Positions 38,633 through 47,132 of a stretch of 64,000 nt of DNA are shown here, piece after piece. Positions within the stretch are counted from its first letter, which is position 1. Each line of letters starts with the position of its first letter. This DNA is from Nonomuraea harbinensis (lineage in GTDB: Bacteria; Actinomycetota; Actinomycetes; Streptosporangiales; Streptosporangiaceae): contig NZ_JAHKRN010000029.1 of NCBI RefSeq assembly GCF_019396385.1, forward strand, positions 46,489 to 110,488, in the 5' to 3' direction. The notes beneath the pieces were generated by a model that did no database searches, was not told where the DNA came from, and saw only the letters and a program-made list of their open reading frames with translations. The position numbers and the translations under genes were made by a program.

Positions 38633-39562
38633 GTGACGACCTCGCTCGCGGACGTCGCCTCTTCCGGGGCCACCCTGCGAGCATTCCTGCACGGCCTGCC
38701 CGGCGTCGACCGGGTCGGCGCTGACCAGCGGGCGGCGATGCTCGGCACCCGTTCCATCAAGACCACGGCCAAGGCCCAGGCCATCGACCTGGCGATCTCC
38801 ATGGTGGACCTCACCACCCTCGAAGGCGCCGACACCCCGGGCAAGGTGCGCGCGCTCTGCGCCAAGGCTCGACACCCCGGCGAGGGGGCGCCCCGGGTGG
38901 CCGCCGTCTGCGTCTACCCCGACCTGGTGCACGTCGCCGCCGGGGCGCTGGCCGGCTCGGGGGTGAAGGTGGCCTCGGTGGCCACCGCGTTCCCCAGCGG
39001 CCGCTCCTCGCTGGAGGTGAAGGTGAGCGAGACGAAGCTCGCCGTCGCCGCCGGCGCCGACGAGATCGACATGGTGATCGACCGCGGCGCGTTCCTCGCC
39101 GGCGACCACCTGAAGGTGTACGAGGAGATCGCCGCGGTGAAGGCCGCCTGCGGCGACGCCCACCTGAAGGTGATCCTGGAGACGGGCGAGCTGGCGACCT
39201 ACGACAACGTACGCCGCGCCTCCTGGCTCGCGATGCTGGCCGGGGGCGACTTCATCAAGACGTCCACCGGCAAGGTGTCCCCTGCGGCGACGCTCCCCGT
39301 CACGCTGATCATGCTGGAGGCGGTGCGCGACTTCCGCGACGCCACCGGGCGGCAGGTCGGCGTCAAGCCCGCCGGCGGCATCCGCACCACCAAGGACGCG
39401 ATCAAGAACCTCGTCCTGGTCAACGAGACCGCGGGCGACGACTGGCTGAGCCCCGACTGGTTCCGCCTGGGCGCGTCATCCCTGCTGAACGACCTGCTGA
39501 TGCAGCGTCAGAAGCTCGCCACCGGCCGCTACGCGGGCCCCGACTACTTCACTCTGGACTGA
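38633..39562 (+). CDS. deoC: Deoxyribose-phosphate aldolase
   Basis: About 309 residues from GTG 38633 (GTG 38618 and 38624 are in frame). AVCVYPDLV, KVILETGEL (first active lysine) and GGDFIKTSTGKVSPAAT (Schiff-base lysine) are the class I DERA motifs, and GVKPAGGIRT closes the phosphate site. It splits 2-deoxyribose-5-phosphate into glyceraldehyde-3-phosphate and acetaldehyde. The two aldehyde dehydrogenase genes that follow at once could oxidise the acetaldehyde. TATACC at 38559-38564 is a candidate -10 box. Confidence 0.96.
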   Translation: MTTSLADVASSGATLRAFLHGLPGVDRVGADQRAAMLGTRSIKTTAKAQAIDLAISMVDLTTLEGADTPGKVRALCAKARHPGEGAPRVAAVCVYPDLVHVAAGALAGSGVKVASVATAFPSGRSSLEVKVSETKLAVAAGADEIDMVIDRGAFLAGDHLKVYEEIAAVKAACGDAHLKVILETGELATYDNVRRASWLAMLAGGDFIKTSTGKVSPAATLPVTLIMLEAVRDFRDATGRQVGVKPAGGIRTTKDAIKNLVLVNETAGDDWLSPDWFRLGASSLLNDLLMQRQKLATGRYAGPDYFTLD

Positions 39563-40998
39563 TGGCGATGTCGATGTTCGAGTACGCCCCCGCGCCCGAG
39601 TCACGCGACGTCGTCGACATCAAGCCGTCCTACGGCCTGTTCATCGGCGGCGAGTTCACCGACGGCTCCGGACCGTCGTTCAAGACCGTCAACCCCGCCA
39701 CCGAGGAGACGCTCGCCGAGGTCGCCACCGCGTCCTCCGACGACGTCGACCGCGCCGTCCAGGCCGCGCGCAAGGCGTTCGACGCCTGGAGCGGGCTGCC
39801 CGGCAGCGAGCGGGCCAAGTATCTGTTCAGGATCGCCCGCATCATCCAGGAGCGCGCCAGGGAGCTGGCCGTGCTGGAGTCGCTCGACAACGGCAAGCCG
39901 ATCCGCGAGTCGCGGGACGTCGACGTGCCGCTGGTCGCCGCCCACTTCTTCTACTACGCGGGGTGGGCCGACAAGCTCTCCCACGCCGGGTTCGGGCCCG
40001 ACCCGCGGCCGCTGGGCGTGGCCGGCCAGGTCATCCCGTGGAACTTCCCGCTGCTCATGCTCGCCTGGAAGATCGCGCCCGCGCTGGCGTGCGGCAACAC
40101 GGTGGTGCTCAAGCCCGCCGAGACCACGCCGCTGACCGCGCTGCTGATCGCGGAGATCTGCCAGCAGGCCGAGCTGCCGCCGGGCGTGGTCAACATCGTC
40201 ACCGGCGCGGGCGAGACCGGCGCGGCCGTGGTCGCGCACCCCGACGTGAACAAGGTGGCCTTCACCGGCTCCACCGACGTCGGCCGCCTCATCGCCCGCA
40301 CGGTCGCAGGCTCCGGCAAGAAGCTCACGCTGGAGCTGGGCGGCAAGGCCGCCAACATCGTGTTCGAGGACGCCGCGCTCGACCAGGCGGTCGAGGGCAT
40401 CGTCAACGGCATCTTCTTCAACCAGGGCCACGTGTGCTGCGCGGGCTCGCGGCTGCTGGTGCAGGAGTCGATCCAGGAGGAGCTGCTGGCGGCGCTCAAA
40501 CGCAGGCTGGCCACGCTGCGGCTGGGCGATCCGCTCGACAAGAACACCGACATCGGCGCGATCAACTCGGCCGAGCAGCTCGCCAAGATCCGGCAGCTCT
40601 CGGAGGCCGGCGAGTCGGAGGGCGCCGAGCGCTGGTCGCCCGCCTGCGAGCTGCCCGGGCGCGGCTACTGGTTCCCGCCCACCCTGTTCACCGGGGTGGC
40701 GCAGTCCCACCGGATCGCCCGGGAGGAGATCTTCGGCCCGGTGCTGTCGATCCTCACCTTCCGCACCCCCGCCGAGGCCGTCGAGAAGGCCAACAACACC
40801 CCGTACGGCCTGTCGGCGGGCATCTGGACGGAGAAGGGCTCGCGCATCCTCTGGATGGCCGACAAGCTCAGGGCCGGCGTGGTGTGGGCCAACACCTTCA
40901 ACCGGTTCGACCCGGCCTCGCCGTTCGGCGGCTACAAGGAGTCGGGGTACGGGCGCGAGGGCGGGCTCCGCGGTCTGGAGGCCTACCTTGACGTGTGA
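39562..40998 (+). CDS. Aldehyde dehydrogenase (catalytic)
   Basis: 478 residues, full length. FIGGEFTDGSGPSF start, PWNFPLLMLAWKIAPALACGNTVVLKPAE for cofactor binding, LELGGKAANIVFED with the general base Glu, and NQGHVCCAGSRL with the nucleophilic Cys. EEIFGPVLSI and PFGGYKESGYGREGG follow. It overlaps the deoC stop by one base, so co-translation is likely; the probable task is oxidation of acetaldehyde from DeoC to acetate with NAD. Confidence 0.95.
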   Translation: MAMSMFEYAPAPESRDVVDIKPSYGLFIGGEFTDGSGPSFKTVNPATEETLAEVATASSDDVDRAVQAARKAFDAWSGLPGSERAKYLFRIARIIQERARELAVLESLDNGKPIRESRDVDVPLVAAHFFYYAGWADKLSHAGFGPDPRPLGVAGQVIPWNFPLLMLAWKIAPALACGNTVVLKPAETTPLTALLIAEICQQAELPPGVVNIVTGAGETGAAVVAHPDVNKVAFTGSTDVGRLIARTVAGSGKKLTLELGGKAANIVFEDAALDQAVEGIVNGIFFNQGHVCCAGSRLLVQESIQEELLAALKRRLATLRLGDPLDKNTDIGAINSAEQLAKIRQLSEAGESEGAERWSPACELPGRGYWFPPTLFTGVAQSHRIAREEIFGPVLSILTFRTPAEAVEKANNTPYGLSAGIWTEKGSRILWMADKLRAGVVWANTFNRFDPASPFGGYKESGYGREGGLRGLEAYLDV

Positions 40999-41177
40999 CC
41001 ACCGCCGCGGCCGTCGGCGCCGGACGCGCGCCCAGGCCACCCGCGGCCACGCCTTCGCCCGTTCCGGCCGTCCCGTCCGCACCGGCTGGTACGCCCATCG
41101 CTGCGGCGTGAGCCGGTGCGGCCAGGTGTTCGTGCCGGTCGAGACAGCCCAGGAGATCACGTGGAGGGGGCGCGGCG

Positions 41178-42023
41178 ATGAGTAGGCTGGCCGTCAGGAA
41201 GACCTACAAGCTGTTCATCGGCGGGGCGTTCCCGCGCTCGGAGAGTGGGAGGTCCTATCCCGTGACCTCGCCGAAGGGTGACTTCCTCGCCAACGCGTCC
41301 AGGGCCTCGCGCAAGGACGCGCGCGACGCGGTGTCGGCCGCCCGCAAGGCGTTCCCCGGCTGGTCCGGCGCGACCGCCTACAACCGCGGCCAGATCCTCT
41401 ACCGGATCGCCGAGATGCTGGAGGGCCGCCGCGCCCAGTTCGCCGACGAGCTCGGCCTGGGCAAGAAGGCCGCGCTGGAGTCGGTGGACGCGGCGATCGA
41501 CCGGCTGGTCTGGTACGCGGGCTGGTCCGACAAGATCACGTCCGTGCGCGGCACCGCCAACCCGGTGGCGGGTCCGTACTTCAACCTGTCCACGCCCGAG
41601 CCCACCGGGGTGGTCGCCGTGGTGGCGCCCGCCGACCCGCTGCTCGGGCTGGTCTCGGTGGTGGCCCCGGTGATCGTCACCGGCAACGCGTGCGTGGTGG
41701 TCGCCGCCGAGCGGACCCCGCTCCCGGCGATCACCCTGGCCGAGGTCCTGGCCACGTCCGACCTGCCGGGCGGGGTGGTCAACATCCTCACCGGCCACCA
41801 GGCGGAGCTGGCCCCCTGGCTGGCCGCGCACATGGACGTCAACGCCCTCGACCTGACCGGGGTGACCGACGCCGACCTGGCGCTGCGGTGCGAGCAGGAC
41901 GCGGCCGAGAACCTCAAGCGGGTGCTCGGCCCGGCCGGCGACGACTGGTCCGGCGACCCCGGCCTGGGACGCATGACCGCGTTCCTGGAGACCAAGACGG
42001 TCTGGCACCCGATGGGGGTCTGA
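41178..42023 (+). CDS. Short aldehyde-dehydrogenase homologue lacking catalytic residues
   Basis: 281 residues. The N-terminal cofactor-binding half is kept (KLFIGGAFPRSESGRSYPV, WSGATAYNRGQILYRIAEML, a TGVVAVVAPADPLLGLV segment) and reaches about the GGVVNILTG region. After this it jumps to a short tail ending TKTVWHPMGV. The LELGG base motif and the catalytic Cys region are absent. It follows the full-length enzyme by 179 bases and may form a non-catalytic subunit with it. GGAGGGG precedes the ATG. Not obviously a broken gene: no frameshift is seen. Confidence 0.8.
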   Translation: MSRLAVRKTYKLFIGGAFPRSESGRSYPVTSPKGDFLANASRASRKDARDAVSAARKAFPGWSGATAYNRGQILYRIAEMLEGRRAQFADELGLGKKAALESVDAAIDRLVWYAGWSDKITSVRGTANPVAGPYFNLSTPEPTGVVAVVAPADPLLGLVSVVAPVIVTGNACVVVAAERTPLPAITLAEVLATSDLPGGVVNILTGHQAELAPWLAAHMDVNALDLTGVTDADLALRCEQDAAENLKRVLGPAGDDWSGDPGLGRMTAFLETKTVWHPMGV

Positions 42024-42042
42024 GAGGGCTAGGGTCGGTGCC

Positions 42043-43401
42043 GTGCCGAGACGGATGACGATCTGGCTGGCGCTGGGCCTCCTGCTCGCGGGATGCGGCG
42101 GCGAACCCCGCCCCGCGTCCCGCACGCCGGTCCCGTCGGCCGCCGTGCCCTCCACTCCTGCGGCCTCCACCTCGGCGGCCTCGACCCCCACCGCGCTCCC
42201 GAGCGTCGAGCCCCGGGCCGGCAAGCGGGGCCGGCACGCCGACGACGCCGACGACGACGGCCGCGCCGACCTGGTCGTCGAGGCCCGCACCCGCGACGGC
42301 CTGCCGTTCCGCACGGTCGTCCACGGCTCGCCGCGCGGTCTGGACCCGGGAAGGCAGACCGGCGCCACGTCGAAGACGTCCTGCTTCATGCGGCTCGACC
42401 AGGCCAACTGGGCGGCCGACTTCGACGGCGACGGCTTCGGCGACATCCTCGGCACCGCGCGGGAGGGCGAGGACGGGAGCCGCCCGTGTGTCCTGTGGGG
42501 GCCGCACGGCCTCGCGCCGGGGAAGAAACCGGTTCGGCTGCGGGCGGAGACGGACGTCGTGGCCGACGCCGCCGTCGCCGGTGACTTCGACGGCGACGGC
42601 GCCGCCGACCTGGCGATGCCGAGCACGCCCGAAGGCAGTTTGTTCCACTCCGACCTGGTCGTCCTGTACGGTCCCTTCCGCCGTGACGGGACACCGGCCC
42701 GCCAGACCGTCCAGGCGTCGCCGTCCGGCGACGAGTTCCGGCGGCTGACCGTCGACAGGATCGAGGGCCAGCGCGCGACAGGGCTGATCGTGCACGAGCC
42801 CGACGACGGCGAGCAGACCGCCTCCTGGCTGCTCCGCGCCGGGCCCGGCGGCCTGGACAAGGCGGGACACAAGCTCAACGACGGGTCGTCCGCCGCGTTC
42901 GGCGACTTCGACGGCGACGGCACCAGGGACGTCGCCGTGGGCGACAACGGGAGCCGCAACAACGAGCCCGGCTACGAGACCGAGCCGCCCTCCGTCCACC
43001 ACACGGTGACCGTCTACTACGGGAACGGCCGCACCTGGACGTTCACCGGCACCGCGGGCACGATGGCCGCCGGCGACTTCGACGGCGACGCCCGCGACGA
43101 CCTCGCCTTCGGCGGCGGCCACGAGTACGGCCCGCGTCAGCCGGTCCTGGTCTTCCGCGGCGCCCCGGACGGCCTGCGCCCCGGCGGCGCACTCGACGGC
43201 GTGAGCCCGGCCTGGCCGCGGACCGCGGGCGACTTCGACGGCGACGGGGACGACGAACTCGTCCTCTCCCACGGTCAGGACAGCGTGAAGATCATCGTGA
43301 CGGACGGGACGAAGGTCCTGTCCCGCTTCGGCGTGCCGCCCGGTGGCGGCCGCTCAGCTGGAGAAACCCGGCGGCCGGATCGGCGGGTGGGCGGTCTGTA
43401 G
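42043..43401 (+). CDS. FG-GAP/VCBS repeat lipoprotein
   Basis: 452 residues. Lipobox LLLAGCGG at about residue 20 indicates a lipid-anchored exported protein, followed by a Ser/Thr/Ala/Pro-rich stalk (25-60). Then come at least six calcium-binding loops of the DxDxDGxxD type (DADDDGRADLVV, DFDGDGFGDIL, DFDGDGAADLA, DFDGDGTRDVA, DFDGDARDDLA, DFDGDGDDELV). These make an integrin-like beta-propeller on the cell surface. TAGGGT ends seven bases before the GTG, so it is probably leaderless. The last 48 bases overlap the convergent amidase gene. Confidence 0.85.
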   Translation: MPRRMTIWLALGLLLAGCGGEPRPASRTPVPSAAVPSTPAASTSAASTPTALPSVEPRAGKRGRHADDADDDGRADLVVEARTRDGLPFRTVVHGSPRGLDPGRQTGATSKTSCFMRLDQANWAADFDGDGFGDILGTAREGEDGSRPCVLWGPHGLAPGKKPVRLRAETDVVADAAVAGDFDGDGAADLAMPSTPEGSLFHSDLVVLYGPFRRDGTPARQTVQASPSGDEFRRLTVDRIEGQRATGLIVHEPDDGEQTASWLLRAGPGGLDKAGHKLNDGSSAAFGDFDGDGTRDVAVGDNGSRNNEPGYETEPPSVHHTVTVYYGNGRTWTFTGTAGTMAAGDFDGDARDDLAFGGGHEYGPRQPVLVFRGAPDGLRPGGALDGVSPAWPRTAGDFDGDGDDELVLSHGQDSVKIIVTDGTKVLSRFGVPPGGGRSAGETRRPDRRVGGL

Positions 43402-44796
43402 CTGGGCCGCGAGGCCGAGCAGGTGGGGTTCGCCGCCCGGCGGGGCGATGAGCTGCACGGCGATCGGCAGCCCGCTGGAGTGGGTGGCGACGGGCACCGC
43501 CATCGCGGGCCAGCCGCACATGTTCCACGCGCCGGTCGCGGACGCGTACCTGACGTTGACCAGGGCGTTGCGGACGAAGCCGCGCTCGCCCCACCGCTCG
43601 GCCTTCGGCGGGATCGCGGCCAGCGCGGGCGTGACGAGCACGTCGGCGTCGCCGAACCACTGGTCGGCGCCGTAGCCGCGCCACCGGTCGCGGCCCCGGT
43701 CGCCGTTCGCGCCCAGGCGGTTGAGCACCCGCCCGGCCCTGGCCAGGGCGCGGCTGCGGCGCTCCAGCGCGTGCGGGTCGTGCGGGGCGGCGGACTCGGC
43801 GGCCCTGGCCAGCCAGGCGGCCATCGTGGCGGTGGCGAGCCAGGCGGGGAACCGGTTCGTCCGCTCGACCACCGTGTGGCCGGCCTGCCGCAGCGTCTCC
43901 GCGGCCCCGCGCACCGCCGACCGGAACTCGCCGTCCATCGGCGCCCCCACCGGTAACGGCTGCGGCGCGTACGCCACCCGTAGGTCGAACGGCTCCGGCC
44001 CGTTCTTCGGCGGCGGCGGCTCCCACACCGCCTCGTCGTCCGCCCACACCGAGCGGAGCGGCGGCCGGCTCGGCTCGGTGCGGCGGCCGGACCGCCACGC
44101 CTCGGCCAGCGACGGGTCCGCGGCCAGCACGGACAGCATCAGCGCCAGGTCGGGGATGTTCGCGGCGATCGGCCCGTTCTCCGACAGTCCCCGCCAGTCG
44201 TCCGTCGGGGCCGGGACCAGGCCGGTGCCCGGCTTGAGCGCCGGCACGCCGCAGCACGCCGCCGGGATGCGCAGCGAGCCCATGCCGTCGTTGCCGAGCG
44301 CGAGCGGCACCATGCCCGCCGCCACGGCCGCGGCGCTGCCGGACGACGACCCGCCCGCCGTGCGCGCGGTGTCCCACGGGTTGCGTACGGTGCCGTACAC
44401 GCTGTCGCCGAACCCCACCAGCGTCAGCTCGGGCAAGTTCGTCAGCCCGATCACCACCGCGCCCGCCGCCCGCAGCCGCGCGACCGTCTCGTGGTCGGCG
44501 GTCTTCGGCTCGGCGGACGTGGCCGCCGAGCCGGCCCGCATCGGCTCGCCGGCGACCTCCAGGTTGTCCTTGACCGCGACGGGGACCCCGGCCAGCGGGA
44601 GCTCCGACAGGTCGCGCCGGTCCTGGACGTCCTCCGCCTCCTTGAGAACGCGCTCGCGCACCGCGCGGAACGCGCCCACCCGCGGGTCGCGCTCGGCGAT
44701 GGCGCGCAGATGATCCTCGGCCACCGCCGCGGCCGCTACCTTGCCCTGACGTACGGCCGCCGCGATCTCCGTGGCGGACCTGCCTGCCCACGACAT
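43354..44796 (-). CDS. Amidase signature family enzyme
   Basis: 480 residues. The Ser-cisSer-Lys triad is visible: VAVKDNLEVAGEP (Lys), GGSSSGSAAAVAAG (cis-Ser) and GNDGMGSLRIPAACCG (nucleophile Ser). It hydrolyses an amide bond of an unknown substrate in the cytoplasm. Family members range from indoleacetamide hydrolase to GatA; the absence of GatB/C neighbours argues against a tRNA role. No ribosome site at ATG 44796. The 3' end overlaps the lipoprotein gene by 48 bases. Confidence 0.9.
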   Translation of the reverse strand: MSWAGRSATEIAAAVRQGKVAAAAVAEDHLRAIAERDPRVGAFRAVRERVLKEAEDVQDRRDLSELPLAGVPVAVKDNLEVAGEPMRAGSAATSAEPKTADHETVARLRAAGAVVIGLTNLPELTLVGFGDSVYGTVRNPWDTARTAGGSSSGSAAAVAAGMVPLALGNDGMGSLRIPAACCGVPALKPGTGLVPAPTDDWRGLSENGPIAANIPDLALMLSVLAADPSLAEAWRSGRRTEPSRPPLRSVWADDEAVWEPPPPKNGPEPFDLRVAYAPQPLPVGAPMDGEFRSAVRGAAETLRQAGHTVVERTNRFPAWLATATMAAWLARAAESAAPHDPHALERRSRALARAGRVLNRLGANGDRGRDRWRGYGADQWFGDADVLVTPALAAIPPKAERWGERGFVRNALVNVRYASATGAWNMCGWPAMAVPVATHSSGLPIAVQLIAPPGGEPHLLGLAAQLQTAHPPIRPPGFSS

Positions 44797-44815
44797 GCAT
44801 AGAGTGTGCAGGTTT

Positions 44816-44995
44816 CTACTCTTCTGCGCGAGGCTCTTTTCGCGGCTTCTGCTCCCTGCCCGCCTGTTTGAGCGCGAGCCGCAACGCGTACTCGATCTGC
44901 GCGTTGACGCTGCGGAGGTCGTCGGCCGCCCATTTCGCGATCGCGTCGTAGACGGCCGGGTCGAGGCGCAGCAGGAGCTTCTTCCGCTCAGGCAT
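44816..44995 (-). CDS. Small ribbon-helix-helix-like protein
   Basis: 59 residues. KKLLLRLDPAVYDAIAKWAADDLRSVNAQIEYALRLAL is the pattern of Arc/CopG-like or HicB-antitoxin-like small DNA-binding proteins (one beta strand, two helices), followed by a charged tail. The ATG at 44995 overlaps the last eight bases of the SPFH gene, so the two are translationally coupled. It could regulate the operon or bind the membrane protein; no toxin gene is adjacent. Confidence 0.75.
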   Translation of the reverse strand: MPERKKLLLRLDPAVYDAIAKWAADDLRSVNAQIEYALRLALKQAGREQKPRKEPRAEE

Positions 44996-45833
44996 ACAAG
45001 CTGCCGGCGTTCACCACCGGCTGGGTCGCCCGGTCGCCGCACAGGACGACCAGGAGGTTGGACACCATCTGCGCCCGCCGCTCCTCGTCGAGGTCGACCA
45101 CGCCCTCCGAGGAGAGCCGGTCGAGCGCGAGCTGGACCATGCCGACCGCGCCCTCGACGATCCGCGTGCGCGCCGCCACCACCTGGCCGGCCTGCTGGCG
45201 GACCAGCATGGCCTGGGCGATCTCGGGGGCGTAGGCGAGGTGGGTGATGCGGGCCTCCAGGATCTCGATCCCCGCCAGGTCGGTGCGGTCGCGCAGCTCG
45301 GCGGTCAGCTCGGTGGCCACCTCGGCGCCGTCGCGCAGGCTGGTGCGCGCGGGGTCGTGGGAGTCGTAGGGGTGCGTGGTCGCCAGGTGGCGGACCGCCG
45401 CCTCCGACTGGATCGCGACGTACTCCTCGTAGTCGTCGACCGAGAACACGGCCTTGGCGCTGTCGACCACCTTGTAGACCACGACCGCGGCGATCTCGAC
45501 CGGGCTGCCGTCGGCGTCGTTCACCTTCAGCTTGGCCGTCTCGAAGTTGCGCACCCGCAGCGTGACCTTGCGCTTGGTGGTGAGCGGCAGCACCCACTGG
45601 AACCCGGCGTCGGACACCGAGCCGACGTAGCGGCCGAGGAACTGCACGACCTTGGCCTCGTTCGGGTTGACGATCGTGAAGCCGCTGGCGGTCACCAGCA
45701 CCAGCACGCCCCAGATCGAGCCGAGCACGATCAGCAGCACCGGCGACCCCAGGCCGAACAGCACCGCGCCGCCCAGCACCAGCAGGACGAGCAGCACCAC
45801 GAACCCGTTGATCCTGAACGCACGTCGTTCCAT
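44988..45833 (-). CDS. SPFH/Band 7 domain membrane protein
   Basis: 281 residues. Two close N-terminal helices (GFVVLLVLLVLGGAVLFGL and PVLLIVLGSIWGVLVLV), then the SPFH domain: FTIVNPNEAKVVQFLGRYVGSV, ALGGF-like VRNFETAKLKVNDADGSPVEIAAVVVYKVVD and TELTAELRDRTDLAGIEILEARITHLAYAPEIAQAML. The family forms large ring assemblies in lipid microdomains. AGGAG precedes the ATG. It is divergent from the PLP enzyme gene and coupled to the small ribbon-helix-helix-like gene. Confidence 0.93.
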   Translation of the reverse strand: MERRAFRINGFVVLLVLLVLGGAVLFGLGSPVLLIVLGSIWGVLVLVTASGFTIVNPNEAKVVQFLGRYVGSVSDAGFQWVLPLTTKRKVTLRVRNFETAKLKVNDADGSPVEIAAVVVYKVVDSAKAVFSVDDYEEYVAIQSEAAVRHLATTHPYDSHDPARTSLRDGAEVATELTAELRDRTDLAGIEILEARITHLAYAPEIAQAMLVRQQAGQVVAARTRIVEGAVGMVQLALDRLSSEGVVDLDEERRAQMVSNLLVVLCGDRATQPVVNAGSLYA

Positions 45834-45843
45834 GGCGTCTCCT

Positions 45844-45873
45844 TGCTATCTAAGTGATATCACTATGCTATCT
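45844..45873. promoter_or_regulatory. Operator between SPFH and PLP-enzyme genes
   Basis: A perfect 12-base palindrome AGTGATATCACT (45853-45864) is flanked by direct repeats TGCTATCT at 45844-45851 and 45866-45873 (22 bases apart). The whole control region is only 50 bases and unusually AT-rich. A dimeric repressor acting on both divergent genes is plausible. Confidence 0.55.
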
Positions 45874-45883
45874 CACTAAGCTC

Positions 45884-47086
45884 ATGCGCGTGCATCAGGA
45901 TCACGTCTCGCTCGCCACCGGCCAGCGCTCGCTCGGAGACCCCGCGATCGCCTATCCGCTCCGGCCGCCGCTCACCCGCGGCTGCCCCCGCACCAGCACC
46001 GGCCGGATCGCCTATCCCGTCGAGGTCGACTACGCCTACGACCGGGTGCCCGCCGGCCTGTTCGACCAGCCGCCCGGCCCCGACATCGCGCGGTGGGCGC
46101 CGCTGCTGCCGCCGCTGTCCGCGCCCACCCTCGGCGAGGGCGGCACCCCGCTGCTGGAGGCGTGCGGCGTGCTCGTCAAGGACGAGTCGCGCAACCCGAC
46201 CTGGTCGCACAAGGACCGGCTGAACCGCGTCACCGTCAGCGCCGCGCTCGCCGAAGGCGCGCCCGGCGTCGTCGTCGCCTCCTCCGGCAACCACGGCGCC
46301 TCGGCCGCCGCCTACGCCGCCCGCGCCGGGCTGCCCGCGATCGTGCTCGCCTCCGCCGGCTCGCCGCCCGCCGTGCAGTCCTTCGTCCGCGCGTACGGGG
46401 CGGCGGTGTTCAGCGTGCCGGCCGAGCGGCGCTGGCCGCTGATGACGGAGATCGTGGACCGGCTCGGCTACCACCCGGTCAGCAACCAGACGGTCACCCA
46501 CACCGGCCACCCGTACGGGCCCGAGGGCTACAAGACGATCGCGTACGAGCTCTTCGTCCAGCTCGGCCGGGCGCCCGCAGCGGTCTTCGCGCCGACCGGT
46601 TACGCCGAGCTGCTGTACGGGGTGTGGAAGGGCTTCACCGAGCTGCGACGGCTCGGGGTCGCGGGGACCGCGCCCCGGATGTTCTCCTGCGAGCCCGCTG
46701 CCGGAGGCCCGCACGCGCGGGCCGTCGCCTCAGGCGCCCCGGCCGCGATCGTCGAGGTCGGTCCGACGGACGCGTACGGGATCGCCTGCCCCGCCGGCGG
46801 TCACCGGGGCGTGCGCGCGGTCACCGACAGCGGCGGCGGCACGGTCCTGGTCACCGACGAGGAACTGCGCGCGGCCCAGCGCGACCTCGGTCGGGAAGGG
46901 CTCTGGCAGGAGCTGTCCGGCGCGGCCGGGCTGGCGGGCTACCGGAAGCTGGGGGCGGTGTTCGACGGGCCTGTGGTGTGCGTGGGCACGTCCAGCGGGT
47001 TCAAGGACGTCGGCGTGGGGTCGGCGGACATCGCCGTGGCGACGACCTTCGACGAGGTGGCGGCGAACCTTCCCGCGGGTTCGTGA
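45884..47086 (+). CDS. PLP-dependent enzyme, threonine synthase-like
   Basis: 400 residues from ATG 45884. Fold type II features: GEGGTPLLEACGVLVKDESRNPTWSHKDR (PLP lysine in SHKD), VVASSGNHGASAAAYAARAG (phosphate loop), and CVGTSSGFKDVG near the end. It resembles threonine synthase and its many paralogues; the core diverges enough that the substrate cannot be stated. It shares a 50-base control region with the divergent SPFH gene. Confidence 0.85.
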   Translation: MRVHQDHVSLATGQRSLGDPAIAYPLRPPLTRGCPRTSTGRIAYPVEVDYAYDRVPAGLFDQPPGPDIARWAPLLPPLSAPTLGEGGTPLLEACGVLVKDESRNPTWSHKDRLNRVTVSAALAEGAPGVVVASSGNHGASAAAYAARAGLPAIVLASAGSPPAVQSFVRAYGAAVFSVPAERRWPLMTEIVDRLGYHPVSNQTVTHTGHPYGPEGYKTIAYELFVQLGRAPAAVFAPTGYAELLYGVWKGFTELRRLGVAGTAPRMFSCEPAAGGPHARAVASGAPAAIVEVGPTDAYGIACPAGGHRGVRAVTDSGGGTVLVTDEELRAAQRDLGREGLWQELSGAAGLAGYRKLGAVFDGPVVCVGTSSGFKDVGVGSADIAVATTFDEVAANLPAGS

Positions 47087-47132
47087 ACCTGGCTAGGTAG
47101 GCGAGAGTTTCCCCTACGCCGTGGGTGCTCCT

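Noticed and set aside
40988..41185. 65-residue frame between the two aldehyde dehydrogenase genes
   Set aside because: Composition is Arg/His-rich without conserved pattern and there is no ribosome site. Two CxxxxC-type residues could hint at metal binding, but not enough to call a gene.
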